Numbered from the stretch's first letter, positions 10,108 through 22,600 are shown. The stretch is 64,000 nucleotides of DNA from Axinella damicornis (GCA_963931865.1 OZ007506.1:7860934-7924933), one strand, 5' to 3'. A program made the numbers and translations. Notes: a model not told the origin generated them from the letters alone.

Positions 10108-11185
10108 GTTCGTTTGCCTCCAGAAGTGAACAGAATACTTTATGTCAGGTAAAGTTAACAGTCAGCCTGGTGTGATATCACACATGATCCCGTAGATACG
10201 GCCGGGTTTATTTCAGAAAATATCACGGGGGGGGGGGGGGGGGGGGGGGGGGGCAAAACAGAACATAGAGAAGTTTGGTGGGCCATTGAATAGTGCGTGA
10301 CAGTATGCCATTAAGGGGTTTCTAGGGTTGAAATCTCAAGGGGGGGGGGGGGCAAAACATTTTCAAGGGTCCCCCCCCCCCCCCCCCCCAAAAAAAAAAG
10401 AAACCCTGTGCGGTCACACATTCTGTGGCTATAGTTATAGGGTACATGTATTTTTGTCATGGCAGTGTTAGTGGAGCTACATAGAACTAGCCTTGTGCCT
10501 TGTTTAGTGACTCGATACAGTATAGATGGCTGTGGTGCATTTTTGTTTTAGAACAGAGCCCTAACTGTGCAACCACACCCCTAGTAATGTTGTGCTCCTA
10601 GGCTCCCAGCACAAATGGTGGTGGTGGGGGGGGTAATCCTCGGAGTCCTAGAGCCTAGAATAGCAAGCTATTAGTTAACTTAGGTGTGAGTGTGAGCGAG
10701 CCCCGCACTAGTCATGGTCGATCGTCGGTGGTATCAATTTGCCTCCCTTGCCGTGAATGTGACAGTAATGCATTCCAGCGACCACATCAAAGGATATTAG
10801 GCCAGGGAGGAGCACCTCAGTACCCCTTTCCATTCTGCATCTGGGAGTCTCTAAGACACATTTGGTGGGGGAGACACTGTCCAGAGTACACAGATTGGTC
10901 ACCATCAACTCGCGTCATAGCTAGTACCAGGCGCGATGTCATAATTCTGTGATCATGTTCAAATCCATGTTCAATCCATTCTGTTTTGTAGAAATCTACC
11001 ATTCAGATCACAACTGAGGAAATGTATGACATCTTTGGCAAGTATGGTGCTATCCGGCAGATCAGACTGTAAGTTTCTGTTACATGACTCCATACACATA
11101 CACACACTTGGTCTCTATGCACACAGGGTTTCATTTGGGGGGGGGGGGGGGGGGGGGGTAGAAGAATAGCAGTTTAGGTTGAACC

Positions 11186-11216
<31 letters not shown>

Positions 11217-14200
11217 ACCCCCCCCTCCCCCCCTTGCCAGAGTCTCCAATGTCTTCAAGGTCACTATCTGTCAGTTTGTCTGGGGACCCAATAGCAATTT
11301 TCATGTCAAGTGCACAAGTAATGTGGTCTGAAAATGCATCAGAAATGACCTCAGAGGGTCTAATCGTCAAAAAAATCCGTGTGCAGAGACACCAACACTA
11401 TACATCCCTCATCCCTCCCCCAATGTTCAACTTTTGCCCTCCCTTGACAATTTTTCTAAATGAAAGCCTGTGCACTTTGCAATCCCAATAATCCCCACAC
11501 ACTTACTGTAATCCAACAGATATTTGAGAGTGTTTTATATTTTGGTTGCAGTCAGTACCCCAAAAATATTAGATTGTGGATGAGGTTAATGAATGTGTGG
11601 GTAGCCTGACTTGAGCATTACAGTGTACGTGTAGCAAGGGCCTGGTCTTGCGTACATGTAGCCTGACTCTTCGCCATGTATGAAGGTGAAGTAAGATAGT
11701 CAAGCGAGTCTTTCAGAAAAGAAGAGCCAGCAGAGGGCCTAGAAGCCCAAGGAATGTGGCCGTTACAACAATAGTGATTGAGAACTAAGTGCGTGGCAGA
11801 GAATGGAAACGCACTACCCACTGACACTTCAAGGCTAGTTTCCTTATCAAGGCGAAAGTACTGTGTGCTCATTCAAGACCAAGTACATGTACCTAAGCAG
11901 CACTGGCCAAGGAAATAAGAAACAAAATTTTCACACACACACACACACACACATACCTTTACACATACCCGTACACATACTAACACACATACTAACTCAC
12001 ATACGCACACTCATGAATGCACACGCACACGCACACAGGGGTTGTGCTGCTAATACAAAGGGGACAGCGTTTGTGGTCTACGAGGATATATTTGATGCAA
12101 AGAATGCTTGTGAGCACTTGTCGGGTTTCAACGTGTGCAACAGATACCTGGTCGTACTGTACTACCAGCCACATAAGGTATGTGCTGTGTGCGAGTGCAT
12201 GTGTATGCATGGTGGGTAGGCAGGTATGGAGAGTGTGTGTGCATGTGTGGAGAGTGTGTGTGCATGTGTGCGTGCACATGCGGGTATGGAGAGAGAGTGT
12301 GGGTGTGCATGGCATGCACTGCAGGTATGGAGAGTGTGTGTGCATGTGTGCGTGCACATGCGGGTATGGAGAGAGAGTGTGGGTGTGCATGCACTGCCGG
12401 TATGGAGAGGTGTGTGTGTGAGTATGGAGTCCTAGTGTAGCTCACATGTACAATGTATATGTACAGTGTATGTGTTGGTATGTAAGTCTGAGGGTGTGGG
12501 CAGATGATGACTTGTAAATCCAACTCTGAGTGTTTTCTTACAAAACATTTGCTGCTAATCTGAGCAATCTCTGATGCCCACATCTTAGCATCATAGGCAC
12601 CATAGCATGCTGCTAACTGTGGTGATAGTGGGTTGGCCCCTGTTCATACCTATACAACATCTGTAACCAAACAGCACACATTGACCTAAGGACAAACATT
12701 AATGTGTGTGAGTGAGTGAGTGACATGACAATTCACTCTCTAGAGGTATTGTGAGCTGCTTCCACATGAGTCCGGCATAGCTCATTGCTCTGACGCACTG
12801 ACAGCCAAGTGCAATAGCGCCTAGCATTTCCAGCAAAGACCATTGGCACTGAGCACATAAGTACAAAGGTTGCGGAGTACGAAGCTCTCACATCACAATT
12901 TTAGTCCCACCTCCTGAACATCCCACTTTGGGCGACACTCACGCTAACTTCAATGCCGTGGCGAGAGCTCATGGGTGGAAAGCTGCACTTCCAAATGAAG
13001 TGCACTTCCTATTTGAGGAATGTGATTCGAAATTAAGCGCACATATTTCCTTCCTGTGGAGATATAGATAGGCACATGCGCGTAATAACGCGTGACTATA
13101 CTATTTTATATGCAGTGTACATGTGCATGATTACAGCCAACATTGTGAGAGACGGGTACATAAGTACTTCAGTGACAATACAGTGAATCGGTGAGCAATC
13201 CAAGCACATCGGTGAGCATTAACCATGAGATATGCTTGAATCACTCACCGATTCGCTGTTTCCTGTATCGTTCACCAAAATGTACACATTTTTTATGCAT
13301 GAGTATGAAGTATAAATAAATAATTATAATATAAGCAGGAAATACAACTGAGCACTGGGGTACAGCAAACCACAACACAAAAGGACAAAAAGTTTATCTA
13401 AAACCAAAGGTAAATATACAGAAATATCAAGGACTAAATTAGAGGCAATAATTAATATGTTACAAACCAAAACAAACAAACACCAAAAAAAAAAAAAACA
13501 GACAGTGAGTTAACAAAACAGAAGACAAAACAAACAATAATAATAAATTAGGTACAACACGGATGCTTAAATTGCTAACAATGCAAGCCATATGCCACTA
13601 AACAAGCGACTTGCTGTATCGTTCATCGATTTGCTTATCGTTTACTGATTTGGTTCTAAAAACAGTATGGCTCCAATTAAGCGAAATCGTGACCTTGCAT
13701 AGTCAACAGCAAAGTATGGGACCAGGACACCGTATGATGGTCCTACATGATCCAGCATGATCTTGAAGCAAGCTGGAGTATGACTGTGTACACTGATTCG
13801 TGGTATCATTCGATATACTAACCTATTCATGGTATTGTTTACCAATGTGCATATAGCGCATAATTTGTCAACCAAAAAATGACATCCTTGACACGTTACG
13901 TAAAATCTAGGGGATTTGGCAATGCGCAGGCACGCACATATTATGAAAAATAAAATGTGAAAAATTCTTCTGAAGGCATTTCAGCCATTTATACGAAAAT
14001 TTGCACCTACCAAAATTTCCCGCTATACGGTATCTGCTGGGATGGATGTTGATCTTCCACTGGCTCAAGCCATACTGCATGCACCAACACTATATAAGGC
14101 CACCTCTTTATTCTTGAGACCACTGATTTTGTTTCCAATACTGCTGAATGAAGTTGTAACCAAGTAGTGAACCTAGTCAGTGATGCCATGGTTGTATAGT

Positions 14201-14349
14201 GATAGCAACATCTTTATCATTGAGTTTAAGTTCAATATTTTTCTTTCTATTTACAGGCCTTCAAGAAAATGAACAAGGATGTAAAGCGCGAACAAATTGA
14301 TACTCTGAAGTCAAAATATGGTATAGACCTTGAGAAAGACAAAAAATAG
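10108..14349 (+). CDS. SF3B6: Splicing factor 3B subunit 6 (p14), four visible exons
   Basis: Exons: 10108-10148, 10992-11068, 12039-12177 and 14257-14349 (TAG). They encode [14 protein letters not shown], then [37 protein letters not shown] with [20 protein letters not shown], and a Lys-rich tail ending DLEKDKK. This is the RRM protein p14, which lies in the U2 snRNP SF3b complex and contacts the branch-point adenosine in the nucleus. The match to the vertebrate protein is close across the RRM (RNP motifs TAFVVYED and ILYVRNLP). GT-AG borders are clear. The start exon is not identified. In exon 2-3 the frame slips by one base: RNLPF is read in phase from the junction, but ITTEEMYD needs one additional base between TTC and AGATC near 11006. 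This is probably an assembly indel, since the protein is otherwise perfect. Introns carry G/C tracts and CA/GT repeats. Confidence 0.93.
10228..10390. repeat. G and C homopolymer cluster in an SF3B6 intron
   Basis: A pure G run at about 10228-10253, a second G run at about 10340-10352, and a C run followed by A at 10373-10399. Confidence 0.9.
11138..11232. repeat. Opposed poly-G and poly-C tracts
   Basis: A G run at about 11138-11158 is followed by a C-rich run at about 11186-11232, about 27 bases apart. The two can pair into a hairpin. Both lie in an SF3B6 intron. Confidence 0.9.
11934..12036. repeat. CA-rich microsatellite next to an SF3B6 acceptor
   Basis: (CA)n and ACACATAC-type repeats run up to the acceptor CACACAG at 12038. 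Confidence 0.9.
12220..12422. repeat. Minisatellite with long GT-rich unit
   Basis: A unit of about 85 bp (GGTATGGAGAGTGTGTGTGC followed by ATGTGTGCGTGCACATGCGG and GTATGGAGAGAGAGTGTGGG) is present in two nearly complete copies plus partial ones. It creates long spurious open frames on both strands. Confidence 0.85.
13189..13261. repeat. Inverted repeat with GAATCGGTGAG arms
   Basis: ACAGTGAATCGGTGAGCAAT faces ATCACTCACCGATTCGCTGT about 35 bp away, with an internal extra copy (CATCGGTGAGCATT). It is a MITE or foldback candidate in the SF3B6 intron. No target duplication is evident. Confidence 0.55.
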
Positions 14350-16319
14350 CTCTCCTTTTACAACTGCATTTCAGGTGTTCCTCTGTTGTTATAACCATTG
14401 ATGTTTATATAATGTGGCAGTTCAACAGGTGCTACCAATGATTCAAGAGAAGTAATAATTATAGGTGATGATAATGGTGCATTAACATTGTATGTGTGTG
14501 TGTGGAGATAAGACCTCAGATGGAATGGTATAGAGTTGAAGAACTGACTTCAGCTGTCTATCCCCAACTTTTGTCGCATTCTGTTTCGTACAGTATGTGA
14601 AAAAAAAAAGCTGGGGAGGAGAGAAATTTAAAGATGCTATACACCTGGCCGTTGCTAATTCTTTTCGCCAGAGATGCTGTTGCACAAGGACGTTGGAGTG
14701 TGAGAGCGATGAGTTAAATTCATACACCCTCCTTTTAAAAAATGCCTCAAATTTGAAAAAACAACAACTAACTATACTCAATTCAGGGATTTGTGTTGTT
14801 CCTTGATGCATTCACATAATATTATGCTATGTACTGTGTCAGTGGCCATGGGGCAAGGAACTTCACATAATCTTGATATCAGCATCACATTGGTGCTTCA
14901 ATTGCCTATTCTTGTGGTGCAGCTGGAAATATGCAGTACCCGGGTAATGTACATGCAGCTGTAGATGTCCCAAAAACCTAACTACTTACCTGCATGGTTT
15001 GTACATGTATAGCTTGTGCTACAAATGCTAGGTGTTGTGCAATCTGATTGCAGCTAGCTTGTAGCAGCTGCATGCATTTGTGTAAGTATATCACCAGACC
15101 TGCGCATGCCATAATATTATGAGGCTAGCTGGTGCCACAAAACTGTACTATGCTTCTCATCTGGGCCCTACACACACGTGTATGGGTTAATTCAGCATGT
15201 GTTTGCTTTTTGCTTGTCATTTTGGTCAATACTGCATGCATGCATGATCCCTCTACACTCTGCAGCATATAACTGATGTGCCAAACTTTCTCTGCATTCT
15301 ATTCTTACTTGATGCATTCACATATCTTTAGTACCAATCCAGTCTACTGCTGTGACTCCTGTAACAGGCTGAGCAAGGCACCCTGGTACTAGTACTGTTC
15401 TGGTAGCTCATATCCTTCTGCTATTAGCAGTCTAGCTATGCTCAGTCAACACCAAGGAGGGACTGACATGACTGTGAGTGAAATGCGTAGCTTATGATAA
15501 CTTTGTAAATTTAGTTAAACCATGGAGCTGTGCATTCATGATGGTGATGATGGACGTGGAACATCATTCCTCTGGGCAACGTACAGGTTCATTGCAATGC
15601 ATTATAGTATAATGTATTTCCATGTTATTGTGAACAACAGAATACTAACAGTGAAGATCAACATACCATAGGTAACAGCTGCAGGTGCATGCAGTGTTCT
15701 TTAGCATGATACATCAACATACAGTTTCAAATGCCATGTGCACGTGCATCCCATGTATAGCAAAGGGGAGGCCATGCGTGCACAATTAAGCAAGGGGGAA
15801 TAAGTTGAAAAATGTTAGAGAACACTAGCTGCTCCAACATACATCCTCCTTGCAACTTTGGTTGAAACAACCACGCATGCATGTTCATTCATGTTCACAC
15901 TTATCCAACCAGTGGCAACTATAATTAATGCCAACGTTTCGACTATAGGCTGTGCTATATATAGTCTTCCTCAGGGCACACAATGAAAATACAACTATAC
16001 TTAAATAGCCATTGGCAAAGAGTCTAGAAAAGCTAGTTAACAATCAAGAGTCCAGCTCCAAGGCTGCTGCATGCTGGGTCTTGAGCTTAATTCACTCTCC
16101 ACCCTATGCTCCTGGTTATGTGCTTCTCTTCCTGCATGATGATGTCATCATGAGCGTGGTTCATTTAACATGACATTATGTTTATTTCAGTGTACGTTGC
16201 AGTTAAAATCAAAGAAACCACAGCAAGCTTTGTACAAAGAGGACTATAGGCCTATAGAATTACAAAACAATGACATACATGCACTCGATCATTGCATATA
16301 TTAAGTACGTATAAAATAT
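14350..16319. other. Tail-to-tail interval between SF3B6 and NLR1
   Basis: Contains the SF3B6 3' UTR. The rest is AT-rich with no supported gene, apart from the hammerhead-like fragment at 15930-15976. Its SF3B6-proximal part has relatives downstream of NLR3 and NLR4 (27555-27600 and 58390-58435). Confidence 0.5.
15930..15976 (-). ncRNA. Hammerhead-like motif of a Penelope-type relic
   Basis: On the minus strand the sequence reads CCCTGAGGAAGACTATA, then a loop, then TATAGTCGAAACGTTGG. That is a CUGAnGA-like box, a 7-bp stem (GACTATA/TATAGTC), then GAAAC. The arrangement resembles the degenerate hammerhead motifs in Penelope-like retroelements. The core reads CUGAGGA instead of CUGAUGA, so self-cleavage is doubtful. 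No reverse transcriptase is adjacent. Confidence 0.35.
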
Positions 16320-19300
16320 TTAGTTGCCACCATCTTCAGCTTCACTGTGATCAAAATATGAATCACTGAATTCAAAATATGAATTCCAGTCTGCGTCTGA
16401 ATCACTGTGTTCATCTGATGTACCTTCTTCAGCTTCACTGCCATCAAAATATAAATCGGACAATTCACTACATGAATCCCAGTCTTCGTCTGAATCACTG
16501 TGTTCATCTGATTCAGCATCGCTCGTGTTACCATTACGATCAATCACAAACGTCTTAAAACCAGTATAGACTATGTAATGGGATGTCGAATAGCCATCAC
16601 AATCATAATCGTCTGTATCAACATGTCTAATCACCTGGAATAGGCGTCTTCTTGATGGCAATCGTAGAAGATTGATCATTCTGATGATTTCATTTTCTGT
16701 TTCACCTGGAGTTGCTCGATAACCCACCCAAACTCCTTCCAAACCTGACCTGACTGGCAGCTGTGAAAAATAATGAGTCAGGAATACTGCAAGCTCTTCC
16801 GAAGATAAACATTCACCAAAAATTACGATCTTGACTGTTTCATTGAAACTCAGCGCTTGAGCAATATTAGCGATAGCCATGTCACACATTACCGGGTTTC
16901 TGGACAAATTAAGTTGTTGTATGTTGGTGTTATACCGTAGAGAGCAGGCAAACAGAGGATAGGAATAATAAGGCAGGAAAAAGTCATGAAATGCTGCTGT
17001 TTTGATATGCCTGCAGAAGATGATAAGAAGAACTGCATAGTATTCATTGTAAAGTGCAACTGAAAGCATGGTTGACATGGATGAAAATAGCAGTATTAGG
17101 TCATATCGGAGGATCAAATCACTGCAAGAGGAGTTTCTTGCATATGCTTCAACAATGCTCTTCATAGCTTCACAGTAGTCTGTGAATGCTGCAGGTGAGT
17201 GAAGGGACAGCACAAGGGGTAACTGAGAAACCAAATTTGTGTCCCTAATCAGCCCACAAAGAGCACGCACTTGCTCACGTTGAAGAGTTAGATCCAGTAA
17301 ATTTGCTTGATAGTATAAGCTCAGTGATGGGCTATGGAAATCATTCAGTCTGCAGACCTGCTTTATTTGGTCTGTAAACAGTTTAAATTGTTGAGGAGTG
17401 ACATAACACATTTCAAATTTCAGTTCGCAAGTGTTCCTTTGACAAAACCATCCAATGAAATATCCAAGATTGGAGAAATCCGCTGTATTGAAACGTGTGA
17501 ATTTAAAAGTAAGACATAAGTCAAACTCTTTGGAAGTAGAGAAACGAAAGCGGCGCTGTGTCTGAATCAGTTTCTGACTCAGTTTCTGACACAGTTGACC
17601 TGATTGAACTTCAGCTATGCAATTAACAAATGACACAAAGGATGATAAACATTCCGGCTTCTCATGATCACCACATAAAAATGATAGTCCCAGTGGATTA
17701 AGTTTGACACATCTTTGAAGAATGGCAGTAAAGATTTCACTGTTACCAAGTCTGATCAGACCGACGTAAAACTGCAACACTGAATTTCTATACCAGGACT
17801 TTGACTTCACAATCTTCTCAATAATTCTCACTTGTTTTTCATTTTCTAATGTAGTGAGATACACTGTAGCCAAGAACTCCTGTAAGGTAGTGTGAAGAAA
17901 AGTCAGTTCTTCTTCAACTCCATACCATCCCATTCGAGGTCTTATCTCCATTAAACCAAACGTTGAATGGGAAAGAACCTGTTCTGTTTGAAGGCTGTGG
18001 ATATCTGACCTGAAAAATCCAGTTTTTCCATTCATAATCCCATCAAATGCTATTTTACAGATTGACCTGAAGGACTCAGCAGGTAAATCAGGAAGTGCTG
18101 CAAAACTCCTGAGGGAGGTGATCCCAAGCTTCCATCTTGACTGCAGGTTGCGAAGTATGAGGTTTAGGACGAGGCACTCAAAGAGCTCTGTCTGGGTGTT
18201 AGGAAGGCCTGACCGGAACAAAAAGAAAAGACTTACCATTATGGCTACATTAATGGGGACTGTCAAGCAAAAGGCTTGAAGAGAGGTGTTCCTCTCCAGA
18301 TTTACAATGAGCTCTGAAGGATTGTGATCAGTACCCTCCACACTTTTTACAATGATATCATTCGCTTGGTCGACAGAGAGCCCATTCAACCAGATTTCTT
18401 TTGAAATCATCAGGGACAAAGCTTCCGGGCGTGTTGTTATCACAATGGTGGACCTTGGAAGTGAAGACCCCGGAGTGTCTCGTTGAATGAAGCTGGCTAT
18501 GAATGATTCCTTCTGCACCTCCTGTGGCATCTCATCCCAGCCATCAAACCAGAAGCATACACCTTCCCCATCTCTGACACTAATCGCTTGGGCAACAGCT
18601 TTCCTATACTCCTGATCAGGATGCGGAATGAGATCTGCTAGACAGGTGGCCTGTTGTACTCGGGGGTAACGAAGTGGAATTGTGAGAAAGAGAGAGAACT
18701 GCTGGAACTCCTCCTTCATAGCCCACTGCTGGCTAGCATGCCATGTAAGAGTGGTTTTGCCCGATCCTGGCAACCCTTTGATGAGTATGCTCCCACCACT
18801 ACACTCACTTAGGAGCTCGGGAAGGAAAACTTGCAGTTCTTCAGGTTCATCACTTTCACGTTCACACTGCAACCTCATAAAAGTGTGTAGGAAGACCGAG
18901 GAACCAGTTGGCAACTGTTCCAGGTACGGTTGTTGGGATCTCGGTTTCTTAAACTTGCTGAGAGGTAGTTGTACATACACAGGCGTATTAATTATTGGCC
19001 ACTGGTTAGTGAGCATACCAGGATGAGGTAGCTGAATGCAGCTCTTCCTAAGGTACTCCTGGTAGCTACTAAGCACATCCCCCGCTGGCCCACCAGTAGG
19101 AACCTCCTCTGGGCTGAGCACTATCTCCCTCACCTTCTCTACCAATTCCATCTCCCCCAAACCACTGAAAACTCTTACTAGCTGACGGTAAGTGGCAGCA
19201 TCTTGGTTCTTGACCTTCCACTGGCGCAGAGCAGCAACCTTCTGGGCAGCATACTTGGGGTTGTCCGTTTTGATCTCTTCCTCTTCCACCTCTGTCAGTC

Positions 19301-19418
19301 CCAAAAACGGAGCTAACTCTTCCCAGGAGACGATGTGCATGGCCAATCTAGCTAGGTCAGTATCCCTCCAGGTGCAGTTCAGGACTTCATCGGGAATATC
19401 TGCGAAACAATCAGACAT
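16320..19418 (-). CDS. NLR1: Death-NACHT-LRR-like receptor, intact, 1,032 aa
   Basis: A single exon. The start is the ATG at 19418 (MSDCFADIPDE; an in-frame GTG two codons upstream is not used). A Death domain occupies residues about 10-100 (LARLAMHIVSWEELAPFLGL). The NACHT begins with Walker A GLPGSGKTTLTWH at about 215-227 and has Walker B FWFDGWDEMP at about 289-298, then STIVITTRPEA. The winged-helix/HD region ends with LTFLHTTLQEFLATVYL near 500. The C-terminal half has NLR-type leucine-rich segments (LRYNTNIQQLNLSRNP, then ANIAQALSFNETV). It ends with two tandem acidic Ser/Asp-rich copies of about 32 residues. NLRs are cytosolic sensors that oligomerise through NACHT and recruit Death-domain adaptors; this role is inferred by family. 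It is the only uninterrupted NLR in the window. Confidence 0.93.
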   Translation of the reverse strand: MSDCFADIPDEVLNCTWRDTDLARLAMHIVSWEELAPFLGLTEVEEEEIKTDNPKYAAQKVAALRQWKVKNQDAATYRQLVRVFSGLGEMELVEKVREIVLSPEEVPTGGPAGDVLSSYQEYLRKSCIQLPHPGMLTNQWPIINTPVYVQLPLSKFKKPRSQQPYLEQLPTGSSVFLHTFMRLQCERESDEPEELQVFLPELLSECSGGSILIKGLPGSGKTTLTWHASQQWAMKEEFQQFSLFLTIPLRYPRVQQATCLADLIPHPDQEYRKAVAQAISVRDGEGVCFWFDGWDEMPQEVQKESFIASFIQRDTPGSSLPRSTIVITTRPEALSLMISKEIWLNGLSVDQANDIIVKSVEGTDHNPSELIVNLERNTSLQAFCLTVPINVAIMVSLFFLFRSGLPNTQTELFECLVLNLILRNLQSRWKLGITSLRSFAALPDLPAESFRSICKIAFDGIMNGKTGFFRSDIHSLQTEQVLSHSTFGLMEIRPRMGWYGVEEELTFLHTTLQEFLATVYLTTLENEKQVRIIEKIVKSKSWYRNSVLQFYVGLIRLGNSEIFTAILQRCVKLNPLGLSFLCGDHEKPECLSSFVSFVNCIAEVQSGQLCQKLSQKLIQTQRRFRFSTSKEFDLCLTFKFTRFNTADFSNLGYFIGWFCQRNTCELKFEMCYVTPQQFKLFTDQIKQVCRLNDFHSPSLSLYYQANLLDLTLQREQVRALCGLIRDTNLVSQLPLVLSLHSPAAFTDYCEAMKSIVEAYARNSSCSDLILRYDLILLFSSMSTMLSVALYNEYYAVLLIIFCRHIKTAAFHDFFLPYYSYPLFACSLRYNTNIQQLNLSRNPVMCDMAIANIAQALSFNETVKIVIFGECLSSEELAVFLTHYFSQLPVRSGLEGVWVGYRATPGETENEIIRMINLLRLPSRRRLFQVIRHVDTDDYDCDGYSTSHYIVYTGFKTFVIDRNGNTSDAESDEHSDSDEDWDSCSELSDLYFDGSEAEEGTSDEHSDSDADWNSYFEFSDSYFDHSEAEDGGN

Positions 19419-22400
19419 CTTCACACCGCGAGTTTCGACTTCAAACGGAACTTTATACTCCAGCTTTTAACCACAGCTACAGACTCAACCCAGACTGGAC
19501 TCTCTAGCTGGACTCAACCAACACAGTCTTTCCAAAATGACGTGCGTGACCGTCGATGTAATATTATTATAGCTCAATATTCATAGCTAGTTTACGTACG
19601 TTACCAAGGGCGTATCGAGCCGCCGACCTTATTTGGTGCTCTGAGAGCGAATCTGGGGCGATTTTGAGACCAAACAACTGTTGTTTTACAAACATCTAAA
19701 TTTCAAACACTAGTACAGTTTATCATGAAAAAGAACCAAAATGCCCATTACAAGCAACAAATTCTTTAGCAATGTCCTCCAAGTAAATTGGTAATTTTCT
19801 CCAGCAAAAGTGGGGGTGCAGGGAAAAAAGTGGGGGTGCACTTGCACCCCTTGCACCCCTTGCTCCTAGTCCTACCCCTCTGAGAGGATGATGTCCATGG
19901 TGCTGCACTCCCAGGACTACCAGAGAAACACCACAAGAGTGCCTTGGGATGGTGGTGCTGAGTGCTTGCTGTTGGAATCCTCTGCCGGCGCCGTAAACGT
20001 GCTGGTCTCTCTTGCAATGTTAGGGCTCCCAATGGAAAAAAATTGAAAGTGAAGCAATTTCAAATCTGTTGTGCTAGAACTGAATATCTACCTGAGTTGC
20101 ATCAAAACCACACAAGCAGTTTGTGAGCAGAGCTACTTTTTGACCACAGTAGTCTTGGACCTCAAAGGGTTAATTAATGTCAAAAGATTGACTTTTGAAG
20201 CTCCACCCTGAAACCAATGGATTGTACCATGTAGAATGCCTGGACCAACCCTTTGGACTGTGAAGTAACTATTTTAGCAGTCATTTATACATTCAGTTCC
20301 CCATAGAAGATTATATGATTGGTTTGAAGTGACTTTTCATAATGAAATTTAGGTAGCTACCATTAGTAGAGTGTGTCAATAGCCGGACCACTTGTGTTGA
20401 TACCTGTTGAAGGTATGTTTTGTATATATGAAATCACAAACAACATATTTTCATCCGTTTGAAGTGACTTTTAACAATGAATTTTAGCAAGCATCATTGA
20501 AAATCAATAGCAGAGTGTGTCAGTAGCCGGACCATTTCCATTCATACCTGGTTGAAGGCATGTTCCTATAACCTCCCATAAAAACCCATATTTTGGCATT
20601 TAACTCTCTATCAGCGTTGTATATTTCTGGAAGTCATAGAAGCATTAGTAACTGTAGCTAGTTTGCAAACATGGTCACTTGGTTCTTGAGTTCTAGCACA
20701 CTTGATTCAAGGTTACTTCATCTTAGATTTTCATTGGGTCCCCTACATGTAGCAATGTAAGTCTTCTATCACCTACACAAACCGAAGTACTGTATTCATT
20801 GGGGCTCGCAAAGATAGTTTATAACAGTTGTAGCTGTGCGGAACGCCCACGGAAGTAATTGGAATCTGCCGCCAATTGTCGGCGCGCGTTAGCCGAGTAG
20901 GGTGTTATATCTGCAGGTGACGCACGTACGTGGGCGTATAAGTATGTACCACCATCATTTTTTGATTGCGTGCGTAACGATATCAAGTATCCCCGGTACC
21001 ATGAATAGCGAACTTGGCATGCAGCCCCCCAAAGGTGATGGTGATTGCATATTAGCAATAAAAGGGTGACACTCGATCTGCTGCCAGTGTTTGTACAGTG
21101 GAGAGGGTGATGATCGCTTGCGGTAGTCTCGGTTGCAGACCCAAACCAACTGGCCCAGCTACCTATATTGTCTTGCAGCCCAGATGCTTTTTCCACTCAC
21201 TGTATGTAAGGCCTGAGTCAGGCCAATTTCTGGTGAAAAGTGATATGCTATATTCTTTTAGTAATTCCTCCAATAAGTTAGACTGTATCAAAACCAAACA
21301 TATTTTATGAGTAGAAGTATGTCTAGTCTTCATGAAAATTATATAATTTCTCTGGGATAGCGCTCACGTGAGCAAGGAGGACGCCACAAGTTGAGCCACA
21401 CCCAGCCAAGTTTTTGGCCCAAGATACGCAAAACGTACACATCACGAACTCTAACTTTTAAGGTTGCATATTGAAAGACTCACTTGGTTCTATCTTTTGG
21501 ACGCGTAGATTAGCCTAGCTCGCTCAGGAACATACCTAACCAAGCCAGCCAGGCGTGAGTTGGCCACCCCAGGTAGAACTTCAACCGTCAATAACGAACT
21601 TCAGCATCCATGAACGAGAAATCTACGCGGTAGACTAATAGAGCTACACAAGCTAAGACCTTCAAGGTACACAGAAACTCACTAGCTACTCGGGAAGTTT
21701 TGCGTATAATCGGTAACGCTACCACTGTCTCTATGCGGCCATTATCAAATGACAGTCACGTGAAAACTGCTGGGCACACCCTCAAAATAGTTATTGTGGG
21801 CGGAGTCTACACCACTTAAGATCAGGCAGCTGCATGGTACTCGATATAAGACACTACATTGATCGCAACAAGCAATGCACATAATGTACAATAGTAATAG
21901 CATGATTATAATACAGTTATAAGGCTGTGTGACAGGAGACTTGATAATTCTTTGGGCATACAGCTGCAAAGAGGAGAGATAATTGTAGTGTGACACCAAC
22001 ACAGCACTCCTACATTCATCTCAGGCCAAGACTTGCATGCAGTGAGCGAGGTTACACACAAAGCTTGCTGAATGTAGTACGTAGCTACATAGTCTCGGTA
22101 CCGAGACCAGTAGCTAGCTACACTCAACACGTCACATGGTAAGTGTTTAATAGTCCTGCTACGCCATTAAATTCGCTCCCAAGATAGCATACTATGACTT
22201 ACCATCTGTTCGGAGTTGCCTCGAATGTCTGCCTACTGTCAGAGCTCTGTCCTGCCCGTGTGAGAGTCTGGCCCGCAAGACAACACACAACACTCGTTTG
22301 TTCAACGGTCACATGACAGTCATGCGCTGAGTACGCCGCGCGCTGCAATATTGGTGGCGCGCGTTGGTGCGGGCTGGCCTATTTCGACCCAAGCCTTACG

Positions 22401-22600
22401 CAAGTACAGTGAGCAGTTGAGGGTGTGGCCACATGTACCCCCAACTGGAAAAAGCATCTGACTAGTGCAGCACAACTACAGTACATGCTAGCTAACTTCT
22501 TCCCATGCATGTCACTGTGTCCACTGTTAGGATGTATAAGTCAACACACGTTTTGATTGATATGGCAACAAAAGCCTGTGAGTCATCATCATGAGTGCAT
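19419..22600. other. Upstream region of NLR1 and spacer to NLR2
   Basis: No coding gene is supported. A diverged direct repeat (GTTTGAAGTGACTTTT...AGAGTGTGTCARTAGCCGGACCA...TTGAAGGYATGTT) occurs at about 20318-20420 and 20456-20565. Two open frames near 19.7-20.0 kb and 20.8-21.2 kb lack family matches and are treated as chance. Confidence 0.4.

Noticed and set aside
12017..12583. Long open frames on both strands over the GT-rich minisatellite
   Set aside because: The reading frames consist of repeated [13 protein letters not shown] or [12 protein letters not shown] peptide from a tandem repeat in an SF3B6 intron. There is no gene structure.
20819..21196. 125-codon frame on the minus strand
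   Set aside because: No family, no splice support and biased composition. Treated as chance.
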